Assembly (NCBI GenBank): GCA_964572725.1
Contig: CAZNFW010000013.1
Span: 3,171-67,170, forward strand
DNA: 64,000 nucleotides
DNA from: Rosettibacter sp964572725
GTDB lineage: Bacteria; Bacteroidota; Ignavibacteria; Ignavibacteriales; Melioribacteraceae
Reading direction: 5' to 3'
Shown here: piece by piece, positions 1-9,148 of the stretch
How positions within the stretch are numbered: position 1 is the first letter of the stretch
Layout of the letters: every line of letters starts with the position of its first letter
Position numbers and translations under genes: made by a program
Notes under the pieces: generated by a model
Databases searched by the model: none
Seen by the model: only the letters and a program-made list of their open reading frames with translations
Told to the model about the DNA's origin: nothing

Positions 1-821
1 TTCCATAATTTTTTAGAATCTACAAAAACTTTCGATACGTCGGGAGTAAATAAGTCGCGTATTACACTTATTGTTGTACTTAAATCTTTATAAAGTATTG
101 CTGGTGGCTCAAGTTTTTTTGCATCTTCCTGAATATCTTCCCAGATTTTTACTAAATATTTTAAGTCGCCTGCAAGAGTTTCTTCATCCTGATCTTTTGC
201 TGCAGTTCTTATAATTAGACCACAATCTTTTGGAATAATACTTCTTGCAATTCTTCTTAATCTTTTTCGTTCTCTTATATCAACAATTTTTTTGGAAACG
301 CCAATTTTATCATCCATTGGGAGCAGAACACAAAATCTTCCGGGAATAGAAACTGAAGATGTAACTCTTACCCCTTTATCTTTTACAGGTTCTTTAAGTA
401 TCTGAACTAAAATTTCCTGTCCTTTTTTAAGCTTTGGAATTTGCCGTTCTCTTACTACATGTCTTGCTGATTTTTTTTCTTCTTCAGTTTGCTCAGCTGT
501 TTCTACCGAAGACAATTCATTACTACTTGATTGATTTTCTTCATCATCTTCATCGGTCTCATCATCTTCGAATATTCCCTGTAAAGCTTCTGTTCGTTCA
601 CCAATATCGGAGAAATGCAGAAAAGCATCGTGTTTTAATCCAATATCAATAAAAGCTGCACGAATGCCAGGTAAAACACGCGCTACTCTTCCCAGATAAA
701 TATCCCCAACCATTCTCTGCTTTTCTGGGTGCTCAACAAAAAAATCAACCAGATTTCCATCTTCGGTGATTGCAACTCTGTTTTGAGTAGTTGTTGAACT
801 AATAATTATTTCTTTGTTCAT
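1..821 (-). CDS. rng: Ribonuclease E/G family protein, N-terminal part (cut by window edge)
   Basis: The first 273 codons of an RNase E/G endoribonuclease, which processes rRNA precursors and mRNA. The protein begins MNKEIIISSTTTQNRVAI, followed by the S1 RNA-binding domain (VGDIYLGRVARVLPGIRAAFIDIG, about residues 38-60, then HDAFLHFSDIG). The start of the RNase core follows (GRFCVLLPMDDKIGVSKKI and later IIRTAAKD). The ATG is at 821 with a GAG-type SD six bases upstream. The S1 domain is interrupted by a strongly acidic, serine-rich insert (about residues 85-120, EDDETDEDDEEN). The gene lies 26 bases after dusB and is probably the last visible cistron of the rimP-pnp operon. The catalytic DNase I-like fold and zinc-link lie outside the window, so RNase E cannot be told from RNase G. 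Confidence 0.9.
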   Translation of the reverse strand, partial: MNKEIIISSTTTQNRVAITEDGNLVDFFVEHPEKQRMVGDIYLGRVARVLPGIRAAFIDIGLKHDAFLHFSDIGERTEALQGIFEDDETDEDDEENQSSSNELSSVETAEQTEEEKKSARHVVRERQIPKLKKGQEILVQILKEPVKDKGVRVTSSVSIPGRFCVLLPMDDKIGVSKKIVDIRERKRLRRIARSIIPKDCGLIIRTAAKDQDEETLAGDLKYLVKIWEDIQEDAKKLEPPAILYKDLSTTISVIRDLFTPDVSKVFVDSKKLW

Positions 822-847
822 TAAAAACTCTTTATTCTGTTTATTAA

Positions 848-1912
848 TTATCCTATTGTTTCATAATCATTTTCCATCCAGAATAAAACTTTCTTTTTGA
901 ACTTGATATTTACAATGTAACTGAATTGAGACTTATAAAAATTATTTTGAATTTTTTCTGAATGTTCATCTATCAAATTTTTTAATGAGTTCAAATCCTG
1001 CAGCGAAAATATTTTCTGCATCAGTTCTTCAATGCCCTGAAAATTTTTGAAATACCAGATTATATTTTTTTTAACTTTATCAAGGCATTTTATTTCGCCG
1101 TATTCTTCTTTTAATAAATTAATTTGTTCTAATAAAACTTTTTTAACCATATCAATTGATGGTTCACCTGGATCAATTCCGGTTTCAATTAATGAATTAT
1201 ATCTTTCAAAGATAAAAGGATTCCCAATAGCACCGCGTGCTATCATTGCAGAATCACAATTTGTTTCCTTAATCATCTTACAAATATCTTCTGGATTAAA
1301 AAGTGAACCATTCCCTACCACTGGAATATTTACACTTTCTTTTACTATTCGTATCCATTCCCAATGCGGTTCTGAGTCATATTTTTCTTCCCGGGTTCTT
1401 GCATGAATAAAAATTAATGAAGCACCATTATCTTCTATTGCTTTTGAAACTTCGACTACATTAATTTTTTTATGATTTTTGCCAAGTCTAATTTTTACCG
1501 AGACTGGAATTCCCCCTGAATTTTTTACCATTGCTGAAACTATTTTTCCAATTCTAATCGGGTCATCAAGTAAAGCTGCACCCATTAAATTCGTGGTTAC
1601 TTTTTCAACGGGACATCCACTATTTAAATCAATTAAATCAGGTTTCAGTTTTGAAATTTCTTTTACAGCTTCGCCTATAACAACGGGGTCATTGCCTAAA
1701 ATTTGAACACCGATTGGTTTTTCAGAAATATGAAAGGAAAGATTTCGAAGTGTTTCAAAATTATTATTGACGACTCCTGCTGCACTTACCATTTGAGTAA
1801 ATGTAAAACCAGCACCATGTTCTTTACAGATTTTTCTAAAAGATGAATCCGTAATTTCTGCCATTGGTGCCAAAAAAAGTTTTTTGCCAATATCAACATT
1901 TCCTATTTTCAT
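848..1912 (-). CDS. dusB: tRNA-dihydrouridine synthase DusB
   Basis: A flavin enzyme that reduces uridine to dihydrouridine in tRNA D-loops using NAD(P)H. The 354-residue protein has the Dus signature: LFLAPMAEITDSSFR near the N terminus, the catalytic cysteine in DLNSGCPVEKV (around residue 98), HARTREEKY as the FMN-contact loop, and MIARGAIGNPFIF. The order GNVDIGKKLFLAPMA is typical of the DusB subgroup. It lies 60 bases downstream of pnp in the same direction, and the RNase E/G gene follows. No clear SD precedes the ATG, so the start rests on family alignment. Function is confident; assignment to DusB rather than another Dus subfamily is likely. Confidence 0.92.
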   Translation of the reverse strand: MKIGNVDIGKKLFLAPMAEITDSSFRKICKEHGAGFTFTQMVSAAGVVNNNFETLRNLSFHISEKPIGVQILGNDPVVIGEAVKEISKLKPDLIDLNSGCPVEKVTTNLMGAALLDDPIRIGKIVSAMVKNSGGIPVSVKIRLGKNHKKINVVEVSKAIEDNGASLIFIHARTREEKYDSEPHWEWIRIVKESVNIPVVGNGSLFNPEDICKMIKETNCDSAMIARGAIGNPFIFERYNSLIETGIDPGEPSIDMVKKVLLEQINLLKEEYGEIKCLDKVKKNIIWYFKNFQGIEELMQKIFSLQDLNSLKNLIDEHSEKIQNNFYKSQFSYIVNIKFKKKVLFWMENDYETIG

Positions 1913-1972
1913 TAATCACAGCCATAAAAATTATTCAGCTAATTGCTTCAAAATCTTTCCTTATTTTTGAAA

Positions 1973-4081
1973 TTACTTGTTATTCTCGTTCTCTTCAGAA
2001 TTTTGATTTTCTTTCAATAATGCTTTCCGTGACAAAGTAAACTTATTTCCATCAATGCTTAGAAGTTTTACTTTAATTGTATCACCTTCTTTTAAAACAT
2101 CTGATACTTTATCAATCTTTTTATTGTCAATTTGTGAAATATGAAGCAATCCCTGAACGCCGGGTAAAATTTCCACAAATGCACCAAAATCAGCAATGCG
2201 TACTACTTTACCATTATAATTTTTCCCTACTTCAGGTTCTGCCGTTAACCATTTAATATACTCTTTTGCTTCTCGTGCTAGTTTTGCATCCTGTCCTGAA
2301 ATATTTACAGTTCCATCCTCATCAATTACAATTTCCACATTATAATCTTTTTGAATCTTCTGAATAATTTTTCCTCCTGGTCCAATTACAGCTCCAATTT
2401 TATCAGTTGGAATTTTTGTTGAAAGAAGTGTGGGAGCATAAATTGAAATATTAGGCCTTGGAGCTGAAATTGCTTGATTCATAATTTTCAAAATATGTAA
2501 TCTTCCTTCCTTTGCTTGTTGTAAAGCTTTTTCCATTATTTCATATGAGATGCCCTGAATTTTTATATCCATCTGAAATCCCGTTATACCTTTCTCGGAA
2601 CCTGCAACCTTAAAATCCATATCACCAAGATGGTCTTCATTACCAAGAATATCAGAAAGAATTGCATATTGGTCACCTTCTTTTACAAGTCCCATTGCAA
2701 TACCAGCAATTGCAGTTTTAATAGGCACACCGCCATCCATCAATGCTAGAGAACCAGCACATACAGTTGCCATTGATGAAGACCCGTTTGATTCAAGTAT
2801 ATCTGAATTTAATCTAATCATATAAGGGAATTTATCTTCAGAAGGAATAACATTTTTTAATGAACGCTCCGCAAGATTACCATGTCCAACTTCTCTTCTT
2901 CCAACTCCAGCATATTTACCAACTTCGCCAACACTAAAAGGAGGAAAGTTATAATGAAGAATAAATCTTTTTCTGAATTCAGCTTGCAGTCCATCTATAA
3001 TTTGTTCATCCTGCTTTGTGCCAAGAGTTAAAGTTGTCAAGCTCTGAGTTTCGCCGCGTGTGAACAATGCAGAACCATGAGGACGAGGCAGCAAACCAAG
3101 TTCAATTGAAATTGGTCGTATTTCATTAGTTTTTCTTCCATCGAGACGTAATCCTTCCTGTAAAATTCTCTTTCTCATCAAATCCTTTTCCATATCATGA
3201 AGAATTTCTTTAATAACTTTTTCCTGTTCGGGATATTTTTCAGCAAGAGCAGCAATAACTTCTTCTTCAAGTTCTTTATTTTTATTCGAGCGTTCTTCTT
3301 TAGATAAAGCAGTTGCAACTATAGTTTTGAATTTTTCGTACGCTAATTCATGGACATCTTTTAAAAGATTTTCATCAATTACTTTTGGTGGAACTTCTAA
3401 CTTTGGTTTGCCGCAAAGTTCACGCAATTCTTTTTGAGCCTGAACAATTTTTTTAATTTCTCCATGAGCAAATTTGAGAGCATTAAGCATATCTTCTTCG
3501 CTAACTTCTTTTGCTTCACCTTCGACCATCATTATAGAACTTTCTGTACCTGCAACAACCAGTTCGATGTCACTTTCTTCAATTTGCTGCAGAGTAGGAT
3601 TAATAATAAATTCTCCATTTATTCTTCCTACTCTAACTTCTCCAATTGGTTCAAGGAATGGAATATCTGATATAACGAGAGCAGCAGAAGCACCGCAAGC
3701 AGCAATTACATCAGCATCATTTTCATTATCGAAAGAATAAACAAATGCTACAATTTGTGTATCATTAAAAAAATTATCTGGGAACAATGGGCGAATTGGT
3801 CTATCAATTAATCTCGCACTTAGAATTTCTTTATCGCTTGGTTTTCCTTCCCGTTTAATAAATCCGCCGGGAATTTTTCCTGCAGCAAATGATTTTTCAC
3901 GATATTCAACATTAAGCGGAAAGAAATCTATATCATCTCTTACATCGCCCATTACTGCAGTAACAAGAACCATTGTATCACCATAGCGAACCATTACGGC
4001 GCCATTAGCCTGTTTAGCTAATTTGCCCGTTTCAAAAATCAATTTGTGCTTGCCAATTTGTACTTCTTTTGTATATACCAT
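1973..4081 (-). CDS. pnp: Polyribonucleotide nucleotidyltransferase (PNPase)
   Basis: A 3'-to-5' phosphorolytic exoribonuclease that degrades mRNA in a trimeric ring. At 702 residues it has the normal length. Visible are two RNase PH-like halves (first starting EVQIGKHKLIFETGKLA, second with RLDGRKTNEIRPI), the motif GTGxxSLT-like TRGETQSLTTLTLG, a KH domain with GxxG (VIGPGGKIIQKI) and a C-terminal S1 domain (GKVVRIADFGAFVEI, GLLHISQI). The tail is acidic and low in complexity (NSEENENNK). A GAGG SD lies nine bases before the ATG. rpsO sits 12 bases upstream, the conserved rpsO-pnp pair. In other bacteria PNPase autoregulates through the rpsO-pnp leader; the short spacer here gives no visible structure for that. 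Confidence 0.98.
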   Translation of the reverse strand: MVYTKEVQIGKHKLIFETGKLAKQANGAVMVRYGDTMVLVTAVMGDVRDDIDFFPLNVEYREKSFAAGKIPGGFIKREGKPSDKEILSARLIDRPIRPLFPDNFFNDTQIVAFVYSFDNENDADVIAACGASAALVISDIPFLEPIGEVRVGRINGEFIINPTLQQIEESDIELVVAGTESSIMMVEGEAKEVSEEDMLNALKFAHGEIKKIVQAQKELRELCGKPKLEVPPKVIDENLLKDVHELAYEKFKTIVATALSKEERSNKNKELEEEVIAALAEKYPEQEKVIKEILHDMEKDLMRKRILQEGLRLDGRKTNEIRPISIELGLLPRPHGSALFTRGETQSLTTLTLGTKQDEQIIDGLQAEFRKRFILHYNFPPFSVGEVGKYAGVGRREVGHGNLAERSLKNVIPSEDKFPYMIRLNSDILESNGSSSMATVCAGSLALMDGGVPIKTAIAGIAMGLVKEGDQYAILSDILGNEDHLGDMDFKVAGSEKGITGFQMDIKIQGISYEIMEKALQQAKEGRLHILKIMNQAISAPRPNISIYAPTLLSTKIPTDKIGAVIGPGGKIIQKIQKDYNVEIVIDEDGTVNISGQDAKLAREAKEYIKWLTAEPEVGKNYNGKVVRIADFGAFVEILPGVQGLLHISQIDNKKIDKVSDVLKEGDTIKVKLLSIDGNKFTLSRKALLKENQNSEENENNK

Positions 4082-4093
4082 GTTTTAAAACCT

Positions 4094-4363
4094 CTATTTT
4101 CTTATGTTCAATTCTTTAATTATTGTACGATATCTCTCAATATCTTTTTTCATTAAATAGTCAAGTAATCTTCTTCTTTTACCAACCATTTGCATCAATC
4201 CTCTTCTTGATGCATGGTCTTTTTTATGGCTTTCAAAATGAGCAGTAAGATTGTTAATCCTTTCTGTTAATATTGCTATTTGAACTTCGGGGGTTCCGCT
4301 GTCTTTTTCATTCTTGCCATATTTTTTGATTAACTCAAGTTTTCTTTCTTTTGAGATTGACAT
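4094..4363 (-). CDS. rpsO: 30S ribosomal protein S15
   Basis: A primary-binding ribosomal protein that binds the central domain of 16S rRNA. The 89 residues match the family length exactly. Diagnostic parts are TPEVQIAILTERINNLTAHF, HKKDHASRRGLM and KRRRLLDYL. A GGAG SD lies seven bases before the ATG. It stands between ribF and pnp, as in many bacteria. In E. coli S15 represses its own translation; no equivalent structure was identified in the 69-base gap to ribF. Confidence 0.98.
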   Translation of the reverse strand: MSISKERKLELIKKYGKNEKDSGTPEVQIAILTERINNLTAHFESHKKDHASRRGLMQMVGKRRRLLDYLMKKDIERYRTIIKELNIRK

Positions 4364-4432
4364 TTTTTTACTCCTTTATTTTTGTTGTACAATGTAACCC
4401 CAGAATTAACCGGGATTAATTAATTAAAAATA

Positions 4433-5368
4433 TTATTTGATTCCTTCTATAAATTCTTTTGCTTTTTTTATATCCTGCTTGATTTGATTTATTAAATCTT
4501 CTTTTGATTCAAATTTCTTTTCATCACGAATATATTTTAAAAAATGAACTTCAATATCTTCGCCATAAATATTGCCATTAAAATCAAAAAGATTTACTTC
4601 GAACATTGTTTGATTACTGTTTTCAAAAGTTGGACGCGTTCCTATGTTCATTATTCCAAAATAATTTTTGTCATTTAAAATACAACTGACAACATAAACA
4701 CCATTTTTAGGAACAGCTTTTTTTTCATTGTTAAGTTTAATATTTGCTGTAGGGAATCCTAATTCCCTGCCTCTTTTTGTTCCTTCAATAATTTTTCCTG
4801 AGATATTGTAATTTCTACCTAAAAAGAGATTGACTTTATCAATATTTCCTTCATTCAAAGCTTTACGAATTTTCGTACTGCTTACTACTTGACCATCGAC
4901 CACTTCTGCTTCAACAGAAGTAACATTAAAATTATACTGTCTACCAAACTCTTTCAATTTTTCTTCATCTCCCAATCTGTCTTTTCCAAATTTATGGTCA
5001 TGACCAATTACAATATGTGAAACATCAATATCATTAACTAAAATTTCTTTCATAAATTCTTCTGAAGTCATCTGTGAAAATTCTAAAGTAAAATTTTGAA
5101 CTATCAAATTTTCAATTCCAAATTTTTCTAAGTAAGATATTTTTTCATCAAGTGTTGTTAGGATTTTTAAATCAAAATCCTTAGCAATTACACTTCTTGG
5201 ATGAGGTTCAAAAGTTAAAAGAACGTTTGTTCCATTAATATCTTTACTTAATTGAATTAATTTTTTTAAAATTTTTTGATGACCAATATGCAATCCATCA
5301 AAACTTCCGACAGTAACAACTGTTTTCTTTTCTTTTATAAATTCAGAAGAATCTTTATAAATTTTCAT
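4433..5368 (-). CDS. ribF: Bifunctional riboflavin kinase / FAD synthetase
   Basis: Converts riboflavin to FMN and then to FAD. The 311 residues show the adenylyltransferase N-terminal domain (TVGSFDGLHIGHQKIL, with the nucleotide-binding HxGH) and the C-terminal flavokinase domain (GKIIEGTKRGRELGFPTANIKL, with the PTAN motif, then KNGVYVVSC and the acidic end EDIEVHFLKYIRDEKKF). The gene is six bases downstream of truB. This truB-ribF-rpsO order is widely conserved in bacteria. No riboswitch is seen ahead of it, as expected for an internal operon gene. Confidence 0.96.
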   Translation of the reverse strand: MKIYKDSSEFIKEKKTVVTVGSFDGLHIGHQKILKKLIQLSKDINGTNVLLTFEPHPRSVIAKDFDLKILTTLDEKISYLEKFGIENLIVQNFTLEFSQMTSEEFMKEILVNDIDVSHIVIGHDHKFGKDRLGDEEKLKEFGRQYNFNVTSVEAEVVDGQVVSSTKIRKALNEGNIDKVNLFLGRNYNISGKIIEGTKRGRELGFPTANIKLNNEKKAVPKNGVYVVSCILNDKNYFGIMNIGTRPTFENSNQTMFEVNLFDFNGNIYGEDIEVHFLKYIRDEKKFESKEDLINQIKQDIKKAKEFIEGIK

Positions 5369-5374
5369 TTATCA

Positions 5375-6097
5375 TCAATTAATTGACAGAAAAGAAATTG
5401 ATTTTAGATATTGAATAAATTCATCAAGTTGAAAAGCATCTTCAACATTATAATTTCCAATATGAGTTCGTCTCAGAGATTTCAGGTAAGCACCGCAACC
5501 AAGTTTTTCTCCAAAGTCATTTGCAATCACACGAATATATGTTCCTGATGAACAAGTTATTTCAAAATGAATATCGGGCAGCTCAATTTTATTTATTTCA
5601 AATTTTGATATAAAAATTTCTCGTGGTTTTCTTTCTACTTCAATTCCCTTGCGTGCATATTTATAAAGAGCCTTGCCATTTTTTTTAACAGCAGAATACA
5701 TTGGCGGCAATTGCGTGGATGCACCTAAGAATGTATTTCGCACATTATAAATCATTTCCTCTGTAACATAATCAAATTCTTTTTGGCTGTTGAATTCAGT
5801 TTCCAAATCAAAAGAAAGAGTTGTTTTACCAAGTGAGATTATTCCGATATAAGTTTTGTCAAATCCTATAAATGAAGGAATCTCTTTAGTTTTCTTGCCA
5901 GTGCAAACAATTAGAAGTCCTGTTGCCATTGGGTCAAGTGTTCCAGCATGTCCAACTTTTTTCACATTAATAACCTTTCGAATTTTATAAATAACGTCAA
6001 AAGAAGTTTTTTTAAATGGTTTATCTATAAGAATAATTTCTCCTTCGAAAAAATTTGGCACATAATCATTCGATATTTTTTTTGTTATCATTATCAT
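5375..6097 (-). CDS. truB: tRNA pseudouridine(55) synthase
   Basis: Makes pseudouridine 55 in the T-loop of tRNAs. The catalytic aspartate is in GHAGTLDPMATGLLIV. Other family parts are LIDKPFKKTSFDVIYKIR, the substrate-binding PPMYSAVKKNGKALY, CSSGTYIRVIANDFG and LRRTHIGNY. The frame can be extended to a TTG at 6121, but the ATG at 6097 (or the one at 6091) is preferred because family members begin shortly before the 'LIDKP' block. Either choice overlaps the end of rbfA by about 26-32 bases, implying translational coupling. It is about 240 residues and lacks a long C-terminal PUA domain. Confidence 0.95.
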   Translation of the reverse strand: MIMITKKISNDYVPNFFEGEIILIDKPFKKTSFDVIYKIRKVINVKKVGHAGTLDPMATGLLIVCTGKKTKEIPSFIGFDKTYIGIISLGKTTLSFDLETEFNSQKEFDYVTEEMIYNVRNTFLGASTQLPPMYSAVKKNGKALYKYARKGIEVERKPREIFISKFEINKIELPDIHFEITCSSGTYIRVIANDFGEKLGCGAYLKSLRRTHIGNYNVEDAFQLDEFIQYLKSISFLSIN

Positions 6098-6428
6098 GAA
6101 TTTTTTTAATAATACCTTCAATTTTTTCTACATAGTCAAGGGTATCATCGATATAAAAATCGAGCTCGGGCACAAATCTTATTTGAATCCTTCCTGCTAA
6201 TTGAGTTCTTATCCAGCTTTTTAATTCATTAACTTTATCAAGAACTTCCTGACGTTTATCTTTATCATAAACAGACAGATAAACTTTAGTATGACGCAGG
6301 TCAGGACTCATTTTAATATTAGTGACAGTAATAATACTCAGGTTTGGATCCTGAATTTTATGCAAAAAAATCAAGCTAAGTTCTTCTTTAATTAAACTTG
6401 CAACTTTTTCAACTCTGTACGATGGCAT
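6066..6428 (-). CDS. rbfA: Ribosome-binding factor A
   Basis: A small KH-fold protein needed for maturation of the 16S rRNA 5' end and for cold adaptation of 30S assembly. The 120 residues show YRVEKVASLIKEELSLIF, the conserved ITVTNIKMSPDLRHTKVYLSV, and RFVPELDFYIDDTLDYVEKI. Its ATG shares one base with the stop of infB (TAATG), and its 3' end overlaps truB. The C-terminal tail is short and charged (HDNDNKKNIE). Confidence 0.96.
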   Translation of the reverse strand: MPSYRVEKVASLIKEELSLIFLHKIQDPNLSIITVTNIKMSPDLRHTKVYLSVYDKDKRQEVLDKVNELKSWIRTQLAGRIQIRFVPELDFYIDDTLDYVEKIEGIIKKIHDNDNKKNIE

Positions 6429-9109
6429 TATTCAAGCTTCTTTTTTGTTTCAACAATTTTATATGATTCAATAATATCACCAACTTTAATATCATTAAAA
6501 TTAGCAATACTCAAACCGCATTCAAATCCTTTTTCTACTTCCCGGACATCATCTTTAAATCTTTTTAGTGAATCGAGTTGACCTTCATAAATTACAATAC
6601 CATCTCTGAACAAGCGAATTTTACTGTTGCGAACTATCTTACCATCTTGGACATAACATCCTGCAACAGTTCCAACTTTAGGAACTCTGAATATTTGACG
6701 AACCTCTGCAGTTCCAATTAATTCTTCTGATATAACTGGAGAAAGCATTCCTTCAAGAGCAGATTTAACAGCATTGATTGCATCATAAATAATATTATAA
6801 AGTCTTATGTCTACTTTTTCAGTTTCAGCTAATTTGCGTGCATTAGAATTTGGGCGTACATGAAATCCAATAATAATAGCCCGAGATGCTGCAGCGAGAA
6901 GAACATCACCTTCCGAGATTGCTCCAACTCCTTTATGTATTACTTTCACTGTGACTTCATCATTTGATAATTTCATTAATGCATCAGATAAAGCTTCGAC
7001 GGAGCCATCAACATCGCCTTTTACAATAATTGGAAGTTCTTTAATTCCGCCGCGATTAATTTGATTTGCGATTTCATCAAGTGTGATCATTCGAACTTGA
7101 CGATGGTTTTGTTCTCTTTTAAGCTGCTGACGTTTTATACTTACTTCACGAGCTTCTCTTTCTGATTCTACTGCAACAAAGATATCACCAGCTTGCGGAG
7201 TATTTTCAAATCCAAGAACGAGAACCGGGGTTGAAGGTCTGGCACTTGTAACTTTTTTGCCGCGTTCATCAAACATTGCTCTAACTCTGCCATAAACAAC
7301 ACCTGCTATAAACGGGTCACCAATTTTTAGTGTTCCTTTTTGAACAAGCACAGTAGCTGTAATTCCTCTGCCTTTATCAAGTTGAGCTTCGATTATTGTT
7401 CCTCGAGCCAGTCTGTCTGGATTAGCTTTCAGATCGAGCATTTCTGCTTCGAGAATAATTTTTTCGAGGAGCAGGTCTACATTGGTGCCCAATTTAGCAG
7501 AAATTTCAACACATTGATATCTGCCGCCCCAATCTTCAACAAGAACATTTTTCTCTGCTAACTGTTGTTTAATTTTTTCAATATTAGCATTTGGTTTATC
7601 AATTTTATTAATTGCTACTATAATAGGAACATTAGCTGCCTGAGCGTGATTAATGGCTTCAATGGTTTGAGGCATAACAGCATCATCAGCTGCAACGACG
7701 AGAACCACAATATCTGTAACTTTAGCTCCACGAGCACGCATTGCCGTGAAAGCTTCGTGTCCTGGTGTATCGAGAAACGTAATTTCTTTTCCATCGTCAA
7801 GAACAACTTTATAAGCTCCAATGTGTTGTGTTATTCCGCCTGCCTCTCCAGCAACAACATTGGTTCTTCTTATAAAGTCAAGTAACGATGTTTTTCCATG
7901 GTCTACGTGTCCCATAATCGTAACAACAGGAGGGCGTGGTTTTAATTTATCTTCAGGATCCGGTACGTCAGCATCAATGTCAGCCTGATATTCATCAACT
8001 AATTCGACTTCATAACCAAAGTCATCTGCGATTAATGTAATAGTTTCTACATCTAATCTTTGATTAATAGAAACCATTAAACCAAGACTAATACATTTTT
8101 GAATTACTTCACTTACAGGAACCCCCATTAAATTTGCAAGTTCATTAACGGCAATAAATTCAGTAACTTTAATTTTTCTTTGTTCAATTTGTTTTTGCTC
8201 TAATAATCTTTCTTGCTGTTCCTGTTTTTCTTTTCTCTTTTTCTTTCTTATCAAAGCTCTTTCACTTAAAACAGATTCATCAAGACTTAGCATCGTTCTC
8301 TTAATTGCTTCTTCAACTTCTCGTTTGTCAATTTCAAGTTTTTTAATTTTTCTTTTCTTTTTCGAAACAACTTCATCAACTCCTTCTTCTCCAGCTTTTC
8401 CTTTTTTCTTAGCTTTTAAAACTTTTTTCTTTTTCTTCTTTTTCTTTTTAGATTCAATTTCTTCATCAGATTCAACTACGGTTTCAGCAGTTTGTTTAAC
8501 AGTTTCTGCTTTTTCTTTTTTATCGAGCTCTATTTTACCTACAATAGTTAAACCTTTTTTTCTTGCTTCTAATTCTAATTCGGTTTCTGTCTTAAATGTT
8601 TGAGCTTCTTTATCTGTTTGCTGTTCAACAGTTAATTCCTGCGCTAATTCTTCAGTTTTAGATTCTACAGTTTGCGCTGCCTGTGATTCTAAATTCTGTT
8701 CTTCGACTGTTGTTTCTTTTTTTTCGCTTATATCTTCTATTTTAGATTCATCTGCACGTTTTTCTGGTAATTTAATTTCTTCTTTAGGTAATTCAACTGG
8801 TTTTTCATGCTGAGGTTTTTCCTCAACAACAGTCTCCTGAATTTTAGTTTCTACAGTTGGTTCAGCTTCTACTTCGCCTCTTTTCTTTTGAAATTCAGAA
8901 ATCTTTTTGTAATGCTTTTCTGCTTTTTCAATATCTTTCTTAAAATGAACACGAATATCACTCTCCATTTCTTCAGTCAAAAGTGTCATATGAGATTTAA
9001 CCTCATAGCCTTTTTTCTGAAGAAAATCAATAATAGCATCTGTTGGAATATTATACTCAGAAGCAAACTTATACAGTCTTATTTTTTTCTCTTTTACAGC
9101 ATCCGGCAT
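6428..9109 (-). CDS. infB: Translation initiation factor IF-2
   Basis: The GTPase that brings fMet-tRNA to the 30S subunit and promotes subunit joining. The 893 residues include an IF2-N domain (IRLYKFASEYNIPTDAIIDF) and a long charged linker rich in Glu and Lys (about residues 85-330, with a run of nine lysines). A second IF2-N-like segment (FIAVNELANLMGVPVSEVIQ) follows. The G domain comes next, with TIMGHVDHGKTS (about residue 396), DTPGHEAF and NKIDKP, then domains II-IV ending KVGDIIESYKIV. The TAGGT SD lies seven bases before the ATG. It follows nusA directly; the usual small ylxR and L7Ae-like genes between nusA and infB are absent. Confidence 0.97.
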   Translation of the reverse strand: MPDAVKEKKIRLYKFASEYNIPTDAIIDFLQKKGYEVKSHMTLLTEEMESDIRVHFKKDIEKAEKHYKKISEFQKKRGEVEAEPTVETKIQETVVEEKPQHEKPVELPKEEIKLPEKRADESKIEDISEKKETTVEEQNLESQAAQTVESKTEELAQELTVEQQTDKEAQTFKTETELELEARKKGLTIVGKIELDKKEKAETVKQTAETVVESDEEIESKKKKKKKKKVLKAKKKGKAGEEGVDEVVSKKKRKIKKLEIDKREVEEAIKRTMLSLDESVLSERALIRKKKRKEKQEQQERLLEQKQIEQRKIKVTEFIAVNELANLMGVPVSEVIQKCISLGLMVSINQRLDVETITLIADDFGYEVELVDEYQADIDADVPDPEDKLKPRPPVVTIMGHVDHGKTSLLDFIRRTNVVAGEAGGITQHIGAYKVVLDDGKEITFLDTPGHEAFTAMRARGAKVTDIVVLVVAADDAVMPQTIEAINHAQAANVPIIVAINKIDKPNANIEKIKQQLAEKNVLVEDWGGRYQCVEISAKLGTNVDLLLEKIILEAEMLDLKANPDRLARGTIIEAQLDKGRGITATVLVQKGTLKIGDPFIAGVVYGRVRAMFDERGKKVTSARPSTPVLVLGFENTPQAGDIFVAVESEREAREVSIKRQQLKREQNHRQVRMITLDEIANQINRGGIKELPIIVKGDVDGSVEALSDALMKLSNDEVTVKVIHKGVGAISEGDVLLAAASRAIIIGFHVRPNSNARKLAETEKVDIRLYNIIYDAINAVKSALEGMLSPVISEELIGTAEVRQIFRVPKVGTVAGCYVQDGKIVRNSKIRLFRDGIVIYEGQLDSLKRFKDDVREVEKGFECGLSIANFNDIKVGDIIESYKIVETKKKLE

Positions 9110-9148
9110 TTGAATACCTAAGTTTTGTGAAAGTTATTTTACTTACTA

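Noticed and set aside
434..652. ORF on the plus strand opposite RNase E/G
   Set aside because: It is a shadow of the minus-strand coding region, over the acidic insert, with no SD and unlikely composition.
7340..7885. Plus-strand ORFs opposite infB
   Set aside because: They lie fully inside infB, whose GTPase motifs are certain.
8325..8603. Phe/Ser-rich plus-strand ORF
   Set aside because: It is the complement of the lysine-rich linker of IF-2.
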